Source: Lysinibacillus composti (GTDB lineage: Bacteria > Bacillota > Bacilli > Bacillales_A > Planococcaceae). From it: a DNA stretch of 64,000 bases. This document shows positions 63,664 to 64,000 of the stretch, piece by piece (positions within the stretch are counted from its first letter, which is position 1; every line of letters starts with the position of its first letter). Made by a program: the position numbers and the translations under genes. The notes under the pieces were generated by a model. The model did no database searches. It saw only the letters and a list, made by a program, of their open reading frames with translations, and was not told the origin of the DNA. The stretch covers positions 1 through 64,000 of the forward strand of contig NZ_JAFBDY010000010.1 in assembly GCF_016908465.1 (NCBI RefSeq), in the 5' to 3' direction.

Positions 63664-64000
63664 ATGGTCAAATATATATTAACGCCAACCCAAATGGATG
63701 CGGTAAACGCTAAGGGTGAACATATTTTAGTAAAAGGTATTCCCGGAAGTGGAAAGACCACGGTATTACTAACTAAATTACAAAACATTGTTGAAGAAGA
63801 TACCACTGCTAATATTTTGTTTATCACATTTAATAATACACTGCAAAAGTATATAAAGGAGTCTTTGCAAAACGATCTTGAAGAAGAGCTTCAAATAGAA
63901 CTTGATAAATTAAATGTTGAAGTGTACACCTATCATAAGTGGGCTGCAAAAATGCTTCATAAACTAAGAATGTATAAAGATCCTGTTGAAAAGGACACAT
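63664..64000 (+). CDS. UvrD/REP-like helicase, 5' part (runs off the window)
   Basis: The first 112 residues are seen. The Q-motif-like ILTPTQMDAVNAKGEHILVK is followed by Walker A GIPGSGKTTVLLTKL near 28, then ILFITFNNTLQKYIKE (motif Ia) and VEVYTYHKWAAKML (motif Ib region). This fits an SF1 UvrD-type helicase. AAAGGATG precedes the ATG. It is the third ATPase in the operon; the rest lies beyond 64000. Confidence 0.85.
   Translation, partial: MVKYILTPTQMDAVNAKGEHILVKGIPGSGKTTVLLTKLQNIVEEDTTANILFITFNNTLQKYIKESLQNDLEEELQIELDKLNVEVYTYHKWAAKMLHKLRMYKDPVEKDT

Overview
The window reads as the chromosome of an AT-rich, endospore-forming member of the Bacillaceae (Bacillales). Support comes from strong Shine-Dalgarno sequences, TTG and GTG starts, a Spo0E-like phosphatase, a B. 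subtilis-type bicarbonate-uptake operon (ybcC/ndhF type), a hut operon, a CCA-encoding tRNA-Asn and many Bacillus-style intergenic palindromes. I cannot assign a species.

Layout. 1-9.2 kb: a 165-bp tandem repeat, a small membrane protein, sfsA, a large helical protein, a 13-residue-repeat protein, a secreted NlpC/P60 protein that lacks its catalytic Cys and His, a pirin, YbjQ, an SDR reductase, and a 14-unit 52-bp hairpin array. 9.8-16 kb: a cell-surface module made of a beta-helix lipoprotein, an OmpR-type two-component pair, a VTC-domain protein and a DUF4956 membrane protein. Two identical 22-bp direct-repeat operators at the same distance from a -10 tie the lipoprotein and VTC promoters together. 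A compact GC-rich structured RNA candidate lies between the kinase and VTC genes. 17-22.3 kb: dabB-dabA-mpsC plus a carbonic-anhydrase-like protein, led by a terminator hairpin and an overlapping 27-codon leader ORF. 22.4-31 kb: tRNA-Asn, alcohol dehydrogenase, an ECF sigma factor with its putative membrane partner, a cyclic-di-GMP enzyme whose membrane domain matches plant ethylene receptors, a Spo0E-like protein and an amidase.

31-41.6 kb: a stretch peppered with GGGACAGG-type palindromes. It holds an arginine-deiminase-family enzyme, a phage-type replication cassette (ORF6N, Phg_2220_C, DnaB helicase) without other phage genes, TerC, DinB, ADP-ribosylglycohydrolase, a methyltransferase and a YitT protein. 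41.6-48.6 kb: an AraC-type regulator, divergent from a YjiH transporter-like gene and hutU-hutI-hutG (hutH absent). 48.8-64 kb: a defence island. It begins with McrB-McrC and a near-identical second YitT. It then carries an operon of a GHKL ATPase, an unknown protein, a DUF6339-like protein, a UvrD/AddA-like helicase with an unusual N-terminal domain, an AddB-like protein that keeps the Fe-S cysteines but shows no nuclease motif, a small basic protein and a second helicase cut by the window edge. This last operon is the best candidate for an undescribed system.
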